Positions 1 through 7,863 of a stretch of DNA of 64,000 nucleotides are shown here, in pieces. Under the pieces are notes generated by a model. That model made no database searches. It saw only the letters and a list, made by a program, of their open reading frames with translations, and was not told the DNA's origin. The stretch spans positions 248,001 through 312,000 of the forward strand of contig JALUXC010000002.1 in NCBI GenBank assembly GCA_027019165.1, read 5' to 3'. The translations under genes were made by a program, and so were the position numbers. Positions within the stretch are counted from its first letter, which is position 1, and every line of letters begins with the position of its first letter. The stretch is from Pseudophaeobacter sp. (GTDB lineage: Bacteria; Pseudomonadota; Alphaproteobacteria; Rhodobacterales; Rhodobacteraceae).

Positions 1-395
1 GCCGCGAGATCGTGCCCGCGCCCGGCTGGCTGGCGGCGCAGATGGGTCTACCGGCGCAGGCCCAGGTGCTGCATCTCATATGCATGCACTATGCGGACAA
101 TCGTCCCTTTCAGCATGAAAACCGCTGGATCAACATCGACGCAGTCCCCGACATTGCCGAAGCGGATTTCTCAGACACCGGACCGAATGAATGGCTTCTG
201 GCCCGTGTGCCCTTTTCGGATGCAGAGATAACCCTGTCTTCAGTGGCTGCAGAAGCAGAAATCGCGTCCTTTCTAGGGGCAAAAGAAGGAACGCCCTTGT
301 TCCTGATGGAGCGCAGCACATGGTTCCAGGAGCAGCCTGTCACCTTTGTGCGCCTGCATTTCCATCAAGGATACAGGATGCGGACACGTTACTGA
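1..395 (+). CDS. GntR-family regulator, HutC-like, C-terminal UTRA domain (5' truncated by window edge)
   Basis: The reading frame is already open at base 3 and runs to TGA at 393-395, so only about 131 C-terminal residues are visible. They form most of a UTRA ligand-binding domain: a hydrophobic strand (VLHLICMHYADNRPFQHENR), then the conserved finish in which an effector-domain strand pair (GTPLFLMERSTWFQEQPVTF) leads to a short basic tail. This is the pattern of HutC/PhnF-type repressors that bind a small metabolite such as urocanate. The DNA-binding winged helix lies outside the window, so the operator and exact subfamily cannot be read. HutC (histidine utilisation repressor) is my best guess from the C-terminal spacing, but that is inference. 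An internal GTG at position 12 should not be taken as the start. Confidence 0.8.
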   Translation, partial: REIVPAPGWLAAQMGLPAQAQVLHLICMHYADNRPFQHENRWINIDAVPDIAEADFSDTGPNEWLLARVPFSDAEITLSSVAAEAEIASFLGAKEGTPLFLMERSTWFQEQPVTFVRLHFHQGYRMRTRY

Positions 396-408
396 GCAGA
401 GCCCGATC

Positions 409-1980
409 TCAGGCAACCTTGAGCAACAACTCAGCCTCGTAGCTTTTCAAGGCGAGGCGTGCCGAGGGGCCATAGGCGTCAAGATCACCCCCGATCAAGC
501 GCAGGATTTCTGCGCGCGTCTCTGCGTCAAACCCTTCAATTGTCTCATGCCCTGGGTGATAGCTTTCGCTGAACAGACCATTTCCGCAGAGAATCTCATG
601 CTGATCGAACAACAGGTGGACGTAGGTCACAGTGGCTCCATCAGCACGCCTGCAGATGCTCGTTTCGTTGATCAGATCCTTGGCCTTGACCAGAATCTGA
701 GCCGATCCGAACAGAAACTCCGCACGGTTCGAGGCCACAAGAACCCGGTGACAGGGTGACAGCTCGATCTCATCATGGGCGCCCAATGCCCCGGCCGCAA
801 ACACGACAGGCGCGTCCGCGCCCTTGGCCTGGCGCTCACTGCGGCCGATCCAACGCAGCGGTTGAAAACCGTTGTCGCGCGTGCGCACCTGCATGCCTGG
901 CGACAGATCCTCCACAGGAACCGGACCTTCGAGGGTTTCAATCAACGTTCCCGAGACGAAACAGGGCACTGTCGTCATCTCCACAACGCCGGTGTCCGTG
1001 TTCCCCAGATCATCCGCCACGGTATAAGTGAAGGTGGTCGCCTCGGGGTCGTCGACGTCCGCCTGCCCCGCAACGGTAAAGGTGCCATCGGCGTTCAGCG
1101 TGACCTGTTCGCCATTTGCAAGTGTCACTGTACTGCCGACCACAACCGGCTGGCCATTGATATGGGTGACAGTCAGTGTCGAGCCCGGCGTATGTGCATC
1201 GTTGCCCAGGACATCCAGCGTTTCAGTGTCGCCTTCGGTCACGGTCACCTCATCGTCACCAGCAACCAGCGCAGTCTGAATGGAATCCCCCGCGATCAGC
1301 AGATTGGAGTCATATTGGCTGTCACCCGCGTCTGCGATGCCGATCTTGATCGTGTTCACTTCACCTGGGTTTACGGGCGCTGTCAGGGTCAGAGTGATGG
1401 TGAACCCGTCCATTTCAGTGTTGTAGTTGTCATCACTCCGATTGTTATCGACATAAAGGTTTTCGTTGGAGCCATCGTTGATGTTGTCGATAGAGATATC
1501 CCCGGTCCCGATGGTCATCTCCGCCTGCTCGCCATTCACCCAGACGCCGACAACATCGTTGAACCCTTTATCGACCCATTCGAGATACTCTTCCGAAGAG
1601 AAGACAAACTGCATGGTTAGAGTCGAACCTTCGGGAACGAACTCGGCTTCGAAAACCGCAGCATCATAGGTTTGCGCACCGGCCAAAGCCGTCAGATCAT
1701 CATCCCCTGATTGCCCCAGACGCGTTGTGGTGCGCGAACTTGTGTTCACATCTCCACTGCTGTTGGTCACATCCTCGGCGTTCCCTGTGGACAGTATCAC
1801 ACCGCTGTCGGACGGGGTTATGTCCGGAGCTACGGCGTCGCCGTTTGAATAGATGCCCGAGGCACTTTGTGCGCCAGTGTAGCTGGCACTATTGATCGTG
1901 ATGCCACTGCCGAACATGGCATCCGCCATCTGCATGGCAGAGGCAGAGGTATCGATGGGCAATTCAGATGCAACTGGCAT
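409..1980 (-). CDS. Choice-of-anchor L / Hint domain exported protein (copy 1)
   Basis: A 523-aa protein. An open frame continues 5' of the chosen ATG, but the first 84 codons are low-complexity and cysteine-rich and do not match the paralogue, so I start at MPVASELPID. Order of parts: residues about 1-245 are a choice-of-anchor-L domain (GVILSTGNAEDV, then FVFSSEEYLEWVDKGFNDVVGVWVNG). About 250-340 is a cadherin/VCBS-like Ig domain (VTEGDTETLDVLGNDA). From about 345 comes a Hint_2 autoprocessing-type domain starting PCFVSGTLIET and containing LSPCHRVLV. No classical signal peptide is seen; related proteins are usually exported by type I or other leaderless routes (inference). A paralogue of identical length lies at 3753-5324. 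Function unknown: cell-surface or secreted, with possible Hint self-cleavage at the Cys of PCFVSG. Confidence 0.88.
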   Translation of the reverse strand: MPVASELPIDTSASAMQMADAMFGSGITINSASYTGAQSASGIYSNGDAVAPDITPSDSGVILSTGNAEDVTNSSGDVNTSSRTTTRLGQSGDDDLTALAGAQTYDAAVFEAEFVPEGSTLTMQFVFSSEEYLEWVDKGFNDVVGVWVNGEQAEMTIGTGDISIDNINDGSNENLYVDNNRSDDNYNTEMDGFTITLTLTAPVNPGEVNTIKIGIADAGDSQYDSNLLIAGDSIQTALVAGDDEVTVTEGDTETLDVLGNDAHTPGSTLTVTHINGQPVVVGSTVTLANGEQVTLNADGTFTVAGQADVDDPEATTFTYTVADDLGNTDTGVVEMTTVPCFVSGTLIETLEGPVPVEDLSPGMQVRTRDNGFQPLRWIGRSERQAKGADAPVVFAAGALGAHDEIELSPCHRVLVASNRAEFLFGSAQILVKAKDLINETSICRRADGATVTYVHLLFDQHEILCGNGLFSESYHPGHETIEGFDAETRAEILRLIGGDLDAYGPSARLALKSYEAELLLKVA

Positions 1981-2181
1981 GACGTAAATCCTGAGCTGGA
2001 ACATATGGTCAGGGACGGCCCACTGCGGACAGGACCGTTTTGCGGTAGATTGCACTTTGAATCGTTGTGAATTGGTGAAAATTCTCAACGAATTGCAGCA
2101 GGGCTGTTGGTCACCGGCCAGCAGGCCGCCTCTCGGACAAACAGATTGACCACAAGCCCGCACCGGCGTAGGTCCGACGTC

Positions 2182-2529
2182 ATGGAAAAAAAGAAACCCT
2201 CTCGCCAGCAGGTCTACACGCTCTTGGTTCAAATCGGACGTAAAGAGGGCGATGGGCTGCCCGATGGCGCCACAGGTGCGGCGCTGATGGTATACGCGTC
2301 AGGCGTGGACGAGGCAGAGGCCGTGCGTGAAACAGTCGCGATCCTGAAACAGGCGGATACGGCGCCGCTGGATGTCACCGGCTATGGCACGCTTGAGGAA
2401 CGCGAGGCCGAAGGACATGAGATCGGGTCGGAAGAGCGCGATCTCATGCAGCGGGCCTTGGAAGAAAACGCTGTGATCGTAGCTCAGATGACGCCGTTCT
2501 TTGACGGCGATGAGGCGACGATCCACTAG
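2182..2529 (+). CDS. Conserved hypothetical protein, 115 aa
   Basis: The start is the ATG at MEKKKPSRQQVY; an in-frame upstream extension to 2107 is rejected because its residues look non-coding. The product is acidic, soluble and mostly helical by eye, with no signal peptide or membrane segment. Residues 5-20 (KPSRQQVYTLLVQIGRK) are basic; the rest alternates Glu-rich helices. I do not recognise a named domain. It is divergent from the Hint gene at 409-1980 (201 bp between starts) and convergent with the channel-like gene ending at 2551. Base composition matches the neighbours, so I treat it as real. Confidence 0.7.
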   Translation: MEKKKPSRQQVYTLLVQIGRKEGDGLPDGATGAALMVYASGVDEAEAVRETVAILKQADTAPLDVTGYGTLEEREAEGHEIGSEERDLMQRALEENAVIVAQMTPFFDGDEATIH

Positions 2530-2550
2530 CCGCTGCACCGGCATTCAATC

Positions 2551-3606
2551 TTACTTGGCGTTGCCAAACCAACGCTTGTAGATCTGGTCGTAGGTGCCGT
2601 CTTCCTGAATCGCGAGCAGCGCGCGGTTCACCTCTTCGGTGAGCGGAGAGCCTTGTGGGAACAACAGACCGTAATTTTCACGCAGGAAGGATGCCCCGAT
2701 GGTCCGCCCATGCGGCTCTCCTTCATGGCTGACGTAGTAGTTCAAAACAGGCGCGTCAAAGACCACGGCATCGATGTCGCGCGTCTCAAAGGCCTCAATC
2801 AACTCTGACAGCCCGGCGAAATCATAGTAATCGATGTCGCGCCGCTGCAGGAAACCGGCTGCGGTCGAGCCGGAAATCGTGCCTACTCGCTGGCCATACA
2901 GGTCGTTGACCGAATTCACCTTTCCGGTGATCGCCTCCACTGTCATGGCCGTCGTGATTTTTGCCACGAAAACAGAGACAACAAAGAGCGAGGAAATCAC
3001 CAGGAGTACCCCGAACATGCGCCCGATGGGCGTGCGGGGCACACGTTCCTCAAAGCCGCCGTTCACAACCAGGTTCAAAGCCCACCAGAAGGACGGGAAC
3101 CAAGCCTCGTTCAGGGGGCGGTCAAAGTAGGGCTGCGCGCGCCGCTCAAACACCCACATCAACATACCGCCGCCAAATAGAACAAGAAACGCAAGGCCGA
3201 TGGCAGCCGCCAGATCCCAGGATAGCATGGCCCGCAGCAGCGACGGAGGGCGCACGTCTTCGGCGTGGACCATGATCTGCAAGCCGCTTTCGAATACCGG
3301 CTGGCTGAAGTCCATTTCGGTTTCGCGCGCCGCCGTGATCGAGATATTGGCCGCAGCCATATCTGCCTCGCCGCTGCGCACGCCCTCCAGCATCGCAGCG
3401 AAAGTATCTGTCCGATTGATCTCATAGGCCCAGCCAAGACGCTTGGCCAGGGCATCGACCAACTCAATTGAAAAGCCGGTATCCTTCCCGTTTTCAACCA
3501 TCGAAAACGGAGGGCGGCTCACCGTGTTGACCGTCAGCGTCTGCGCTGCAATCGCCTGCGCCCAGAGCATGAGCAGCATCATCATGGATAAGCGAAGAAA
3601 GCGCAC
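2551..3606 (-). CDS. Bacterial ionotropic glutamate receptor-like channel / periplasmic-binding fusion
   Basis: 351 aa with the GluR0 layout. Signal peptide 1-21 (cut after AIAA), first half of a periplasmic solute-binding domain 22-118, TM1 about 132-153, re-entrant pore loop about 169-186 (FPSFWWALNLVVNGGF), TM2 about 196-217, second half of the binding domain 225-351. The binding halves carry typical family-3 motifs (DTGFSIELVDALAKRLGW; AAANISITAARETEMDFSQP). In K+-selective relatives the pore loop reads FWWA...TVGYGD; here the aligned stretch is VNGGFEE, so the K+ signature is missing. Function: probably a ligand-gated cation channel of the inner membrane, ligand perhaps an amino acid (inference). 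A solute-binding protein fused to an inert membrane anchor is the alternative. Confidence 0.85.
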   Translation of the reverse strand: MRFLRLSMMMLLMLWAQAIAAQTLTVNTVSRPPFSMVENGKDTGFSIELVDALAKRLGWAYEINRTDTFAAMLEGVRSGEADMAAANISITAARETEMDFSQPVFESGLQIMVHAEDVRPPSLLRAMLSWDLAAAIGLAFLVLFGGGMLMWVFERRAQPYFDRPLNEAWFPSFWWALNLVVNGGFEERVPRTPIGRMFGVLLVISSLFVVSVFVAKITTAMTVEAITGKVNSVNDLYGQRVGTISGSTAAGFLQRRDIDYYDFAGLSELIEAFETRDIDAVVFDAPVLNYYVSHEGEPHGRTIGASFLRENYGLLFPQGSPLTEEVNRALLAIQEDGTYDQIYKRWFGNAK

Positions 3607-3752
3607 GTTCGACCTGGGCCCATTGTTTGGGAAATCAAAAAGGTCTTAGGCGCTCAGGGTGTTTCACGCAAGCTTGATCACCCATCGGCCCCATAGTGTG
3701 CGCTCAAGCGTGTCATAGCCGCACATCTGAACGCGACCGTTTGTGCCTCGGC

Positions 3753-5324
3753 TCAGCTCATATGCATCGCTGAGAGCAGTCGCCCTTCGGCCCCGGAAAG
3801 GGTGCGACGCGCAGCCGGTCCGTAGCCTGCACCGGTTTCGGGATTGAGGTCAGGGAACAACATACAGATTTCCTCAAGCACCTGCTGCTCGAACAAATCC
3901 TTGATTTGAGGGCCGGGCAGGAAACTTTCGCTTGGCAGATCCTCTGAATAGACGATCTGGTGACGGTCAAACATCAGGTGAACATAGCACACCTCCGGGC
4001 AGGGCCGCCGACGCACGGTGCAATCATTGATCAGATCTCGGGCAGCGACCAATACCTCCACTTCACCAAAGAGCAGTTCGGCCAATGCACCGCGCACCAC
4101 CACACGGTGCTGCGGCGAAACCTGAAGGCGCCTGTGCGCCCCAAAGGTTCCAGCGGCAATATGGATGGGGGCAAACTCTCCCGTTCCAGCGACTGCGCGC
4201 GATCCGACCCAGCGCAGCGGTTGCGGCCCCTCATCACGGGTCATCACCAGATCGCCGGGCTCCAGTTCTTCGACGGGAACATCGCCACGCGGCGTGCGGA
4301 TCATCGTTCCTGCCACGAAACAGGGGATCGACGTCGCATTGACCAAGCCCGTATCCGAAATCCTTCCATCGCTGACTGTATAGCTGAAGGCAAAATCCTC
4401 AACGTCACCATCCCCTGTGAGGGTCAGCGTGCCGTCTGCATTCAGAGTAACTTCCTGCCCGGTTTCAAGCGTCAGCGTCGATCCCGGCGCAACCTCAAGT
4501 CCGTTCAAATGCGTGATCGACAAAGGTGCATCGGTGGAACTCAGATCGTTTTCAAGCACGTCTATGGTCTTACTGCCGCCGGGCTGCACGTGAACCATGT
4601 CCGCCTGCGCCACAAGACTGGTCTGAACAGAATCCCCCGCAATCAACAGGTTGCTATCGTAGACACTGTCCCCGACATCTGCGATGCCAATCCGCAGGGT
4701 ATTCACCTCATCCGGTTTGACCTTCATGGTCAATGTCATGGTGACCGTCAGCCCGTCCATCTCAGTGTTGAAGGCATCTGTGGTGTTGTCGAGGTAGAAA
4801 TTCTGGTTGCGCGTGGCGCTCACATTGTCAGGGGTTGCGGTTCCACTGCCCAGTTCCAGCTGGACCTGCTCGCCATTGACCCAGACAGAAACCACGTCCT
4901 GGTAGATTGAAGCTTGATACTCCGGGAATTCTTCCGAAGAAAAGATGAACTGCATGGTCATCACCTCGGCATCCGGAATGAAGCTTACATCCAGATAGGA
5001 GGCGTCAAAGGTGCTGGCGCCCGCAGCCGCATCGAAGTCGGCATTGCCATTCTCGCCACTGGTATCGGTCGAGCGGCTTGCGGACTGGTTCGCCTCGCCG
5101 TTGGCATTGGTGTAGTCATCGGCACGGCCTGTGGACAGGATCACGCCTGTGTCTGCGGGGGTTGCCCCCGGCGCAAGGGTATCCCCGCCGGAATAGATAC
5201 CGGACGCGCTGCCATCCCCGGAATAACTGGCGCTCACCACGGTCACGCCGGGGCCAAAGATCTCCTCGGCCATTTCCTCAGCCGATGCGCTCAGGTTGTA
5301 ATTCAGATCAGACGCCCCAACCAT
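3753..5324 (-). CDS. Choice-of-anchor L / Hint domain exported protein (copy 2)
   Basis: 523 aa, exactly the length of the paralogue at 409-1980. Start at MVGASDLNYNLSAS; the longer frame to 5378 adds 18 unsupported residues. Domain order is the same: choice-of-anchor L (GVILSTGRADDYTN; FIFSSEEFPEYQASIYQDVVSVWVNG), an Ig/VCBS-like segment (VQPGGSKTIDVLENDL), then Hint_2 beginning PCFVAGTMIRTPRGDVPVEE with SPQHRVVV. Both copies keep the Hint Cys and the SPxHRV histidine motif. The upstream region carries a perfect TTAA-N7-TTAA box (5486-5500), which may bring it under CtrA control. Role unknown; likely surface-exposed or secreted. Confidence 0.88.
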   Translation of the reverse strand: MVGASDLNYNLSASAEEMAEEIFGPGVTVVSASYSGDGSASGIYSGGDTLAPGATPADTGVILSTGRADDYTNANGEANQSASRSTDTSGENGNADFDAAAGASTFDASYLDVSFIPDAEVMTMQFIFSSEEFPEYQASIYQDVVSVWVNGEQVQLELGSGTATPDNVSATRNQNFYLDNTTDAFNTEMDGLTVTMTLTMKVKPDEVNTLRIGIADVGDSVYDSNLLIAGDSVQTSLVAQADMVHVQPGGSKTIDVLENDLSSTDAPLSITHLNGLEVAPGSTLTLETGQEVTLNADGTLTLTGDGDVEDFAFSYTVSDGRISDTGLVNATSIPCFVAGTMIRTPRGDVPVEELEPGDLVMTRDEGPQPLRWVGSRAVAGTGEFAPIHIAAGTFGAHRRLQVSPQHRVVVRGALAELLFGEVEVLVAARDLINDCTVRRRPCPEVCYVHLMFDRHQIVYSEDLPSESFLPGPQIKDLFEQQVLEEICMLFPDLNPETGAGYGPAARRTLSGAEGRLLSAMHMS

Positions 5325-5664
5325 GACTGCCCTACCCTTTTCCTTCAAGGCAAAGCACTGCCATCCCAGCCACGGCAATGACGCCCGGCCAGAGTCTGTC
5401 TCCCGACTCCAAAAGATACGGGTGCTTTGGATAAGGCCTTCCCGCTCTGCATAGATGCGGCCGACCTGCCTTGGATTTCTTATGGTTAACGGATCGTTAA
5501 CACGATTCTTTTTGCGAGTCCCCGGCTACAAAGCTGGTTCACGAAATGACCTTGGTCGCGCCACAGTTGCGCATGTGTTTGCCAGATTTTTGCCATGCCC
5601 CGGTTTGCACCCAAAGGGGAACCGCGCTAGGCCTTGAGCACCCGAAACTCCAGGAGCCCGCACC
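5325..5664. other. Intergenic region between the divergent Hint gene and dapE
   Basis: 340 bp without a convincing gene. It holds a perfect CtrA-type box (5486-5500) about midway between the two divergent starts, an AT-rich stretch around 5470-5520, and a leader for dapE with an AGGAG-like sequence at 5652-5656. Short ORFs here overlap each other in several frames and show no family resemblance. Confidence 0.6.
5486..5500. promoter_or_regulatory. Candidate CtrA box (perfect TTAA-N7-TTAA)
   Basis: TTAACGGATCGTTAA followed by C. It matches the alphaproteobacterial CtrA consensus TTAA-N7-TTAA(C) at all eight fixed positions. It lies 162 bp upstream of the Hint gene (3753-5324) and 165 bp upstream of dapE. 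The Hint gene is the likelier target because dapE is usually constitutive (inference). Confidence 0.55.
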
Positions 5665-6810
5665 ATGATCCCGACCGATCCCGCACGCCTTACCGCCAAT
5701 CTGATCCGATGCCCCTCGGTCACACCCGAAGAGGGCGGCGCGCTGGAGCTGCTGGAAAAGGTGCTGAGTGCAGCTGGCTTTGACTGCACACGGGTCGACC
5801 GCAACGGAACCCCTAATCTTTTTGCCCGCTGGGGCACCAAGGGCCACGCCCACACATTCGGCTTCAACGGGCATACGGACGTGGTCCCCGTGGGCGACAC
5901 AGGTGCCTGGACCACCGATCCCTTTGGCGCTGAGGAGAAGGATGGCATCCTCTATGGCCGGGGTGCCACGGACATGAAATCGGGCGTTGCCGCCTTTGCT
6001 GCAGCCGCCATCGATTTTGTGCAAAGCACCCCCCCTGACGGTGCCGTCGTCCTGACCATCACCGGCGACGAAGAGGGCGATGCCACGGATGGCACCACGG
6101 CGCTGCTCGACTACATGGATGCCGAAGGTGAAGCCATGTCCGTTTGCATCGTTGGCGAACCCACCTGCCCCAACACCATGGGCGAGATGATCAAAATCGG
6201 ACGGCGCGGCTCGCTATCGGCGTGGTTCACGGTGACCGGCACACAGGGGCACTCGGCCTATCCGCATCGGGCCAACAACCCTTTGAACGCCATGGCACGG
6301 CTGATGGATCGCCTCGCCAGTCACGAGCTGGATCAGGGCACCGAACACTTCGACGCCTCCACGCTGGCCGTGGTCACCATCGACACGGGCAACCCGGCCA
6401 CCAACGTGATCCCCGCACAAAGCCGCGCCACCGTGAACATCCGTTTCAATGACGCCCACAGCGGTGCCAGCCTGACCGACTGGCTGCGCAGCGAAGCCGA
6501 CAAAATCGAGGCGGAGTTTGGCACCAAGGTCGAAATGAGGGTCAAGATCTCGGGCGAAAGCTTCATCACCCCGCCCGGCGCCCTGTCGGATCTGGTCTCA
6601 AATGCGGTTGAGGCGGAAACCGGCATCAAACCCGAGCTTTCGACCACCGGCGGCACCTCGGACGCGCGCTTTGTCAAAAGCCACTGCCCCGTGGTGGAAT
6701 TCGGCCTGGTTGGCAAGACCATGCATCAGGTGGATGAATGCGTCGAGATCGCCCAGATCCACCAGTTGAAGGCGATCTATTCCCGCATCCTGAAAGACTA
6801 TTTTGCATGA
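5665..6810 (+). CDS. dapE: Succinyl-diaminopimelate desuccinylase
   Basis: 381 aa, the usual DapE length. Hydrolyses N-succinyl-LL-diaminopimelate to LL-diaminopimelate and succinate in lysine and peptidoglycan precursor synthesis; cytosolic di-zinc M20 enzyme. Visible metal and catalytic motifs: GHTDVVP with H70 and D72, [10 protein letters not shown] with D103, and GDEEGD with E136/E137. Late in the protein there is [11 protein letters not shown]. The ATG at 5665 has an AGGAG-like sequence 8-12 bases upstream. The next gene starts inside its stop codon (ATGA), implying co-transcription. Confidence 0.97.
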   Translation: MIPTDPARLTANLIRCPSVTPEEGGALELLEKVLSAAGFDCTRVDRNGTPNLFARWGTKGHAHTFGFNGHTDVVPVGDTGAWTTDPFGAEEKDGILYGRGATDMKSGVAAFAAAAIDFVQSTPPDGAVVLTITGDEEGDATDGTTALLDYMDAEGEAMSVCIVGEPTCPNTMGEMIKIGRRGSLSAWFTVTGTQGHSAYPHRANNPLNAMARLMDRLASHELDQGTEHFDASTLAVVTIDTGNPATNVIPAQSRATVNIRFNDAHSGASLTDWLRSEADKIEAEFGTKVEMRVKISGESFITPPGALSDLVSNAVEAETGIKPELSTTGGTSDARFVKSHCPVVEFGLVGKTMHQVDECVEIAQIHQLKAIYSRILKDYFA

Positions 6811-7229
6811 GCGTGAAGATATCGATCACCGAAGACCGCAAGACCTGTTTTCGCCTGCGTTTTGAGGTCTTTGTCGAGGAACAGGGCGTGCCAGTCGAGG
6901 AAGAGATCGACGCTCTGGATGATACCGCAACCCACCTTCTTGCAGTCCTGGATGACAGCCCAATCGGCACGGCGCGTATCGTCTTTGACGCAGATACAGC
7001 CAAGATCGGCCGCGTCTGCGTGACCAAAGCGGGCCGGGGCACCGGGCTTGGCAAGGCGCTGATCGAAAAGGCGGTCCAGATTGCCCAAGAGACACCCGGC
7101 GTCACCCGCGCCAAGCTTGGCGCGCAGGTTCATGCCCTTGGCTTCTATGAAAAGCTGGGTTTTGCCGCCTTTGGTCCCGTCTATGACGATGCCGGGATCG
7201 ACCACCGCGACATGGAGCTTGCGCTGTGA
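6807..7229 (+). CDS. GNAT family N-acetyltransferase (ElaA/YjcF-like)
   Basis: 140 aa. Start at the ATG of the ATGA overlap with dapE; the longer in-frame ORF from 6738 lies within dapE. The acetyl-CoA binding segment is [20 protein letters not shown], with the R-x-x-G-x-G/A core as RGTGLG. The [16 protein letters not shown] stretch is the classic C-terminal GNAT motif (YEKLGF). The substrate cannot be predicted. The position inside a dapE operon does not show that it acts on diaminopimelate. Confidence 0.9.
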   Translation: MSVKISITEDRKTCFRLRFEVFVEEQGVPVEEEIDALDDTATHLLAVLDDSPIGTARIVFDADTAKIGRVCVTKAGRGTGLGKALIEKAVQIAQETPGVTRAKLGAQVHALGFYEKLGFAAFGPVYDDAGIDHRDMELAL

Positions 7230-7813
7230 GGCCACGCCCCACCCTTGTCATCATGATCAAGGAGCCGCGCCCCGGACGCGTCAAGACGCGGCTGGCGCAA
7301 GGCATCGGCACCATCCCCTCTACCTGGTGGTTTCGCCATCAATCCGCCCGCCTGATCCGCAGCCTACGCGATCCCCGCTGGCAGATCGTCCTGGCAGTTT
7401 CGCCTGATCGGGCCATCACGTCTGCAATGTTTCCTGTCGATCTGCCCCGCCTGCCGCAAGGCGATGGAGACTTGGGCCAGCGCATGAAGCGGATGCTCAA
7501 GGCGGCTTCCGTTGGTCCGGTCTGCCTGATCGGCGCAGACATTCCCGGCGTGACCCGCGCCCATATTGCCCGCGCTTTTGCGGCGCTGGGGGCGCATGAC
7601 GCCGTCTTCGGACCTGCTACCGATGGCGGCTATTGGCTGGTGGGGGCACGGCACCCTGCCCGCCTGCCAGATGGCCTCTTTCACAGGGTGCGGTGGTCCA
7701 GCGAGCACGCCCTCTCTGATTCTGTCGCAACCCTGCCCGGATGGCGGATTGCGCTCGCCGACACCCTGCAGGATGTGGATACGGCAGCAGATCTGCGCCA
7801 AACCAGCAGCTGA
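7226..7813 (+). CDS. DUF2064 / TIGR04282-type glycosyltransferase-like protein
   Basis: 195 aa, GTG start overlapping the upstream stop (GTGA). The N-terminal motif IMIKEPRPGRVKTRLAQGIG is a nucleotidyltransferase/GT-A-like loop (K-x-P-x-x-G-x-V-K-T-R-L). The GADIPGVTRAHIARAF segment holds an acidic metal site, and FGPATDGGYWLVGA is characteristic of the family. Such proteins are annotated as arsenosugar or other glycosyltransferases, but substrates are mostly unproven. It is the third gene of the dapE-GNAT run, with tight overlaps. Confidence 0.85.
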   Translation: MRPRPTLVIMIKEPRPGRVKTRLAQGIGTIPSTWWFRHQSARLIRSLRDPRWQIVLAVSPDRAITSAMFPVDLPRLPQGDGDLGQRMKRMLKAASVGPVCLIGADIPGVTRAHIARAFAALGAHDAVFGPATDGGYWLVGARHPARLPDGLFHRVRWSSEHALSDSVATLPGWRIALADTLQDVDTAADLRQTSS

Positions 7814-7863
7814 GCCCCTCTTTTCACCATGACCTTGCCCGCATGGCGTGATACGCGGGAATC

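Noticed and set aside
1981-2232. N-terminal extension of the first Hint protein
   Set aside because: The extra 84 residues are Cys/Arg-rich, do not match the 523-aa paralogue and overlap the divergent gene's start.
3960-4910. 316-codon + strand ORF antisense to the second Hint gene
   Set aside because: It is an artefact of GC-rich codon use opposite a clear coding gene.
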